A stretch of DNA of 64,000 nt from the NCBI RefSeq assembly GCF_013912065.1, contig NZ_JACESA010000008.1:98177-162176 (forward strand), given 5' to 3'. This DNA is from Brevundimonas sp. (GTDB taxonomy: Bacteria > Pseudomonadota > Alphaproteobacteria > Caulobacterales > Caulobacteraceae). How positions within the stretch are numbered: position 1 is the stretch's first letter; the number at the start of each line of letters is the position of its first letter. Shown here one piece after another: positions 63,911 to 64,000 of this stretch. The notes under the pieces are model-generated. The model did no database searches. It worked only from the letters and a program-made list of their open reading frames with translations, and had not been told where the DNA came from. A program made the position numbers and the translations under genes.

Positions 63911-64000
63911 ACCGTCACCCCCCTCGCCCCGTAGGCCTCCGGTGCTGCACGTCCTCCCCTCGGCGACCGCTGCACGGCCGCTCGCCCGCCGTCCTGTCGG

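Noticed and set aside
1-64000. Insertion sequences, transposases, integrases, rRNA
   Set aside because: No DDE or tyrosine-recombinase motifs, terminal inverted repeats or rRNA stretches were recognised.

Overview
The window is GC-rich DNA from an alphaproteobacterium, most likely of the Caulobacteraceae and plausibly Brevundimonas. That placement is an inference from gene content: a lasso-peptide locus with an isopeptidase and FecI/FecR/TonB genes instead of an ABC exporter, many TonB receptors, ALA/PRO-rich proteins and frequent GTG/TTG starts. No rRNA, functional tRNA, CRISPR array or insertion sequence was found. Genes are tightly packed in ATGA- or TGATG-overlapping operons.

Region 1 (about 0.2-23.4 kb) is a copper/silver resistance island. 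It starts with a Cus-type tripartite efflux operon (outer-membrane factor, CusB fused to a CusF domain, CusA, a CusF-like lipoprotein, a Met-rich micro-protein and a very large epimerase/SPW/VKOR-like fusion). A minus-strand operon follows (DUF2231, NTF2-like, DUF411, PepSY), divergent from a CnrY-CnrX-CnrH-like anti-sigma/sensor/ECF-sigma module. Then come a CopC-like protein, a HAD hydrolase, CopB with exact 123-bp tandem repeats, the multicopper oxidase CopA, two DUF305 proteins, a P1B-1 copper ATPase, and a divergent CsoR repressor with a clear palindromic operator.

Region 2 (about 23.4-38.4 kb) is a patchwork: two acyltransferase-3 proteins, a TonB receptor plus PepSY reductase pair with a Fur-like palindrome upstream, copC-copD, a second TonB receptor with a DUF4198 partner, a broken copB fragment followed by a second CopC-like gene and a Cys-rich peptide, and three copies of a DUF7662-type gene, one of them a frameshifted relic.

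Region 3 (about 38.2-49.9 kb) is the most interesting part: a complete lasso-peptide locus. On the plus strand lie an ECF sigma factor, FecR, an STN-containing TonB transducer and a lasso-isopeptidase-like S9 peptidase. Converging on them from the minus strand are GntR regulator, precursor, RRE-fused B protease and C cyclase. The 105-residue precursor is not a normal single-core peptide: it contains three leader-like blocks ending in Thr-Arg, each followed by a core with Ala1, Glu9 and a Leu-(Ile/Asn)-Pro tail start. It therefore looks like a tri-core lasso precursor.

Region 4 (about 49.4-64 kb) is a conjugation module: XRE and LuxR-type small regulators, a VirB1-VirB11/VirD4 type IV secretion operon with an EexN-like entry-exclusion lipoprotein, an LPD7-domain protein, and a divergent MobC-relaxase pair next to an RK2-like nic sequence (CCTATCCTGCCC). 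The whole segment may therefore be carried on a plasmid or integrative conjugative element, which would explain the clustering of metal resistance, receptors and peptide biosynthesis.
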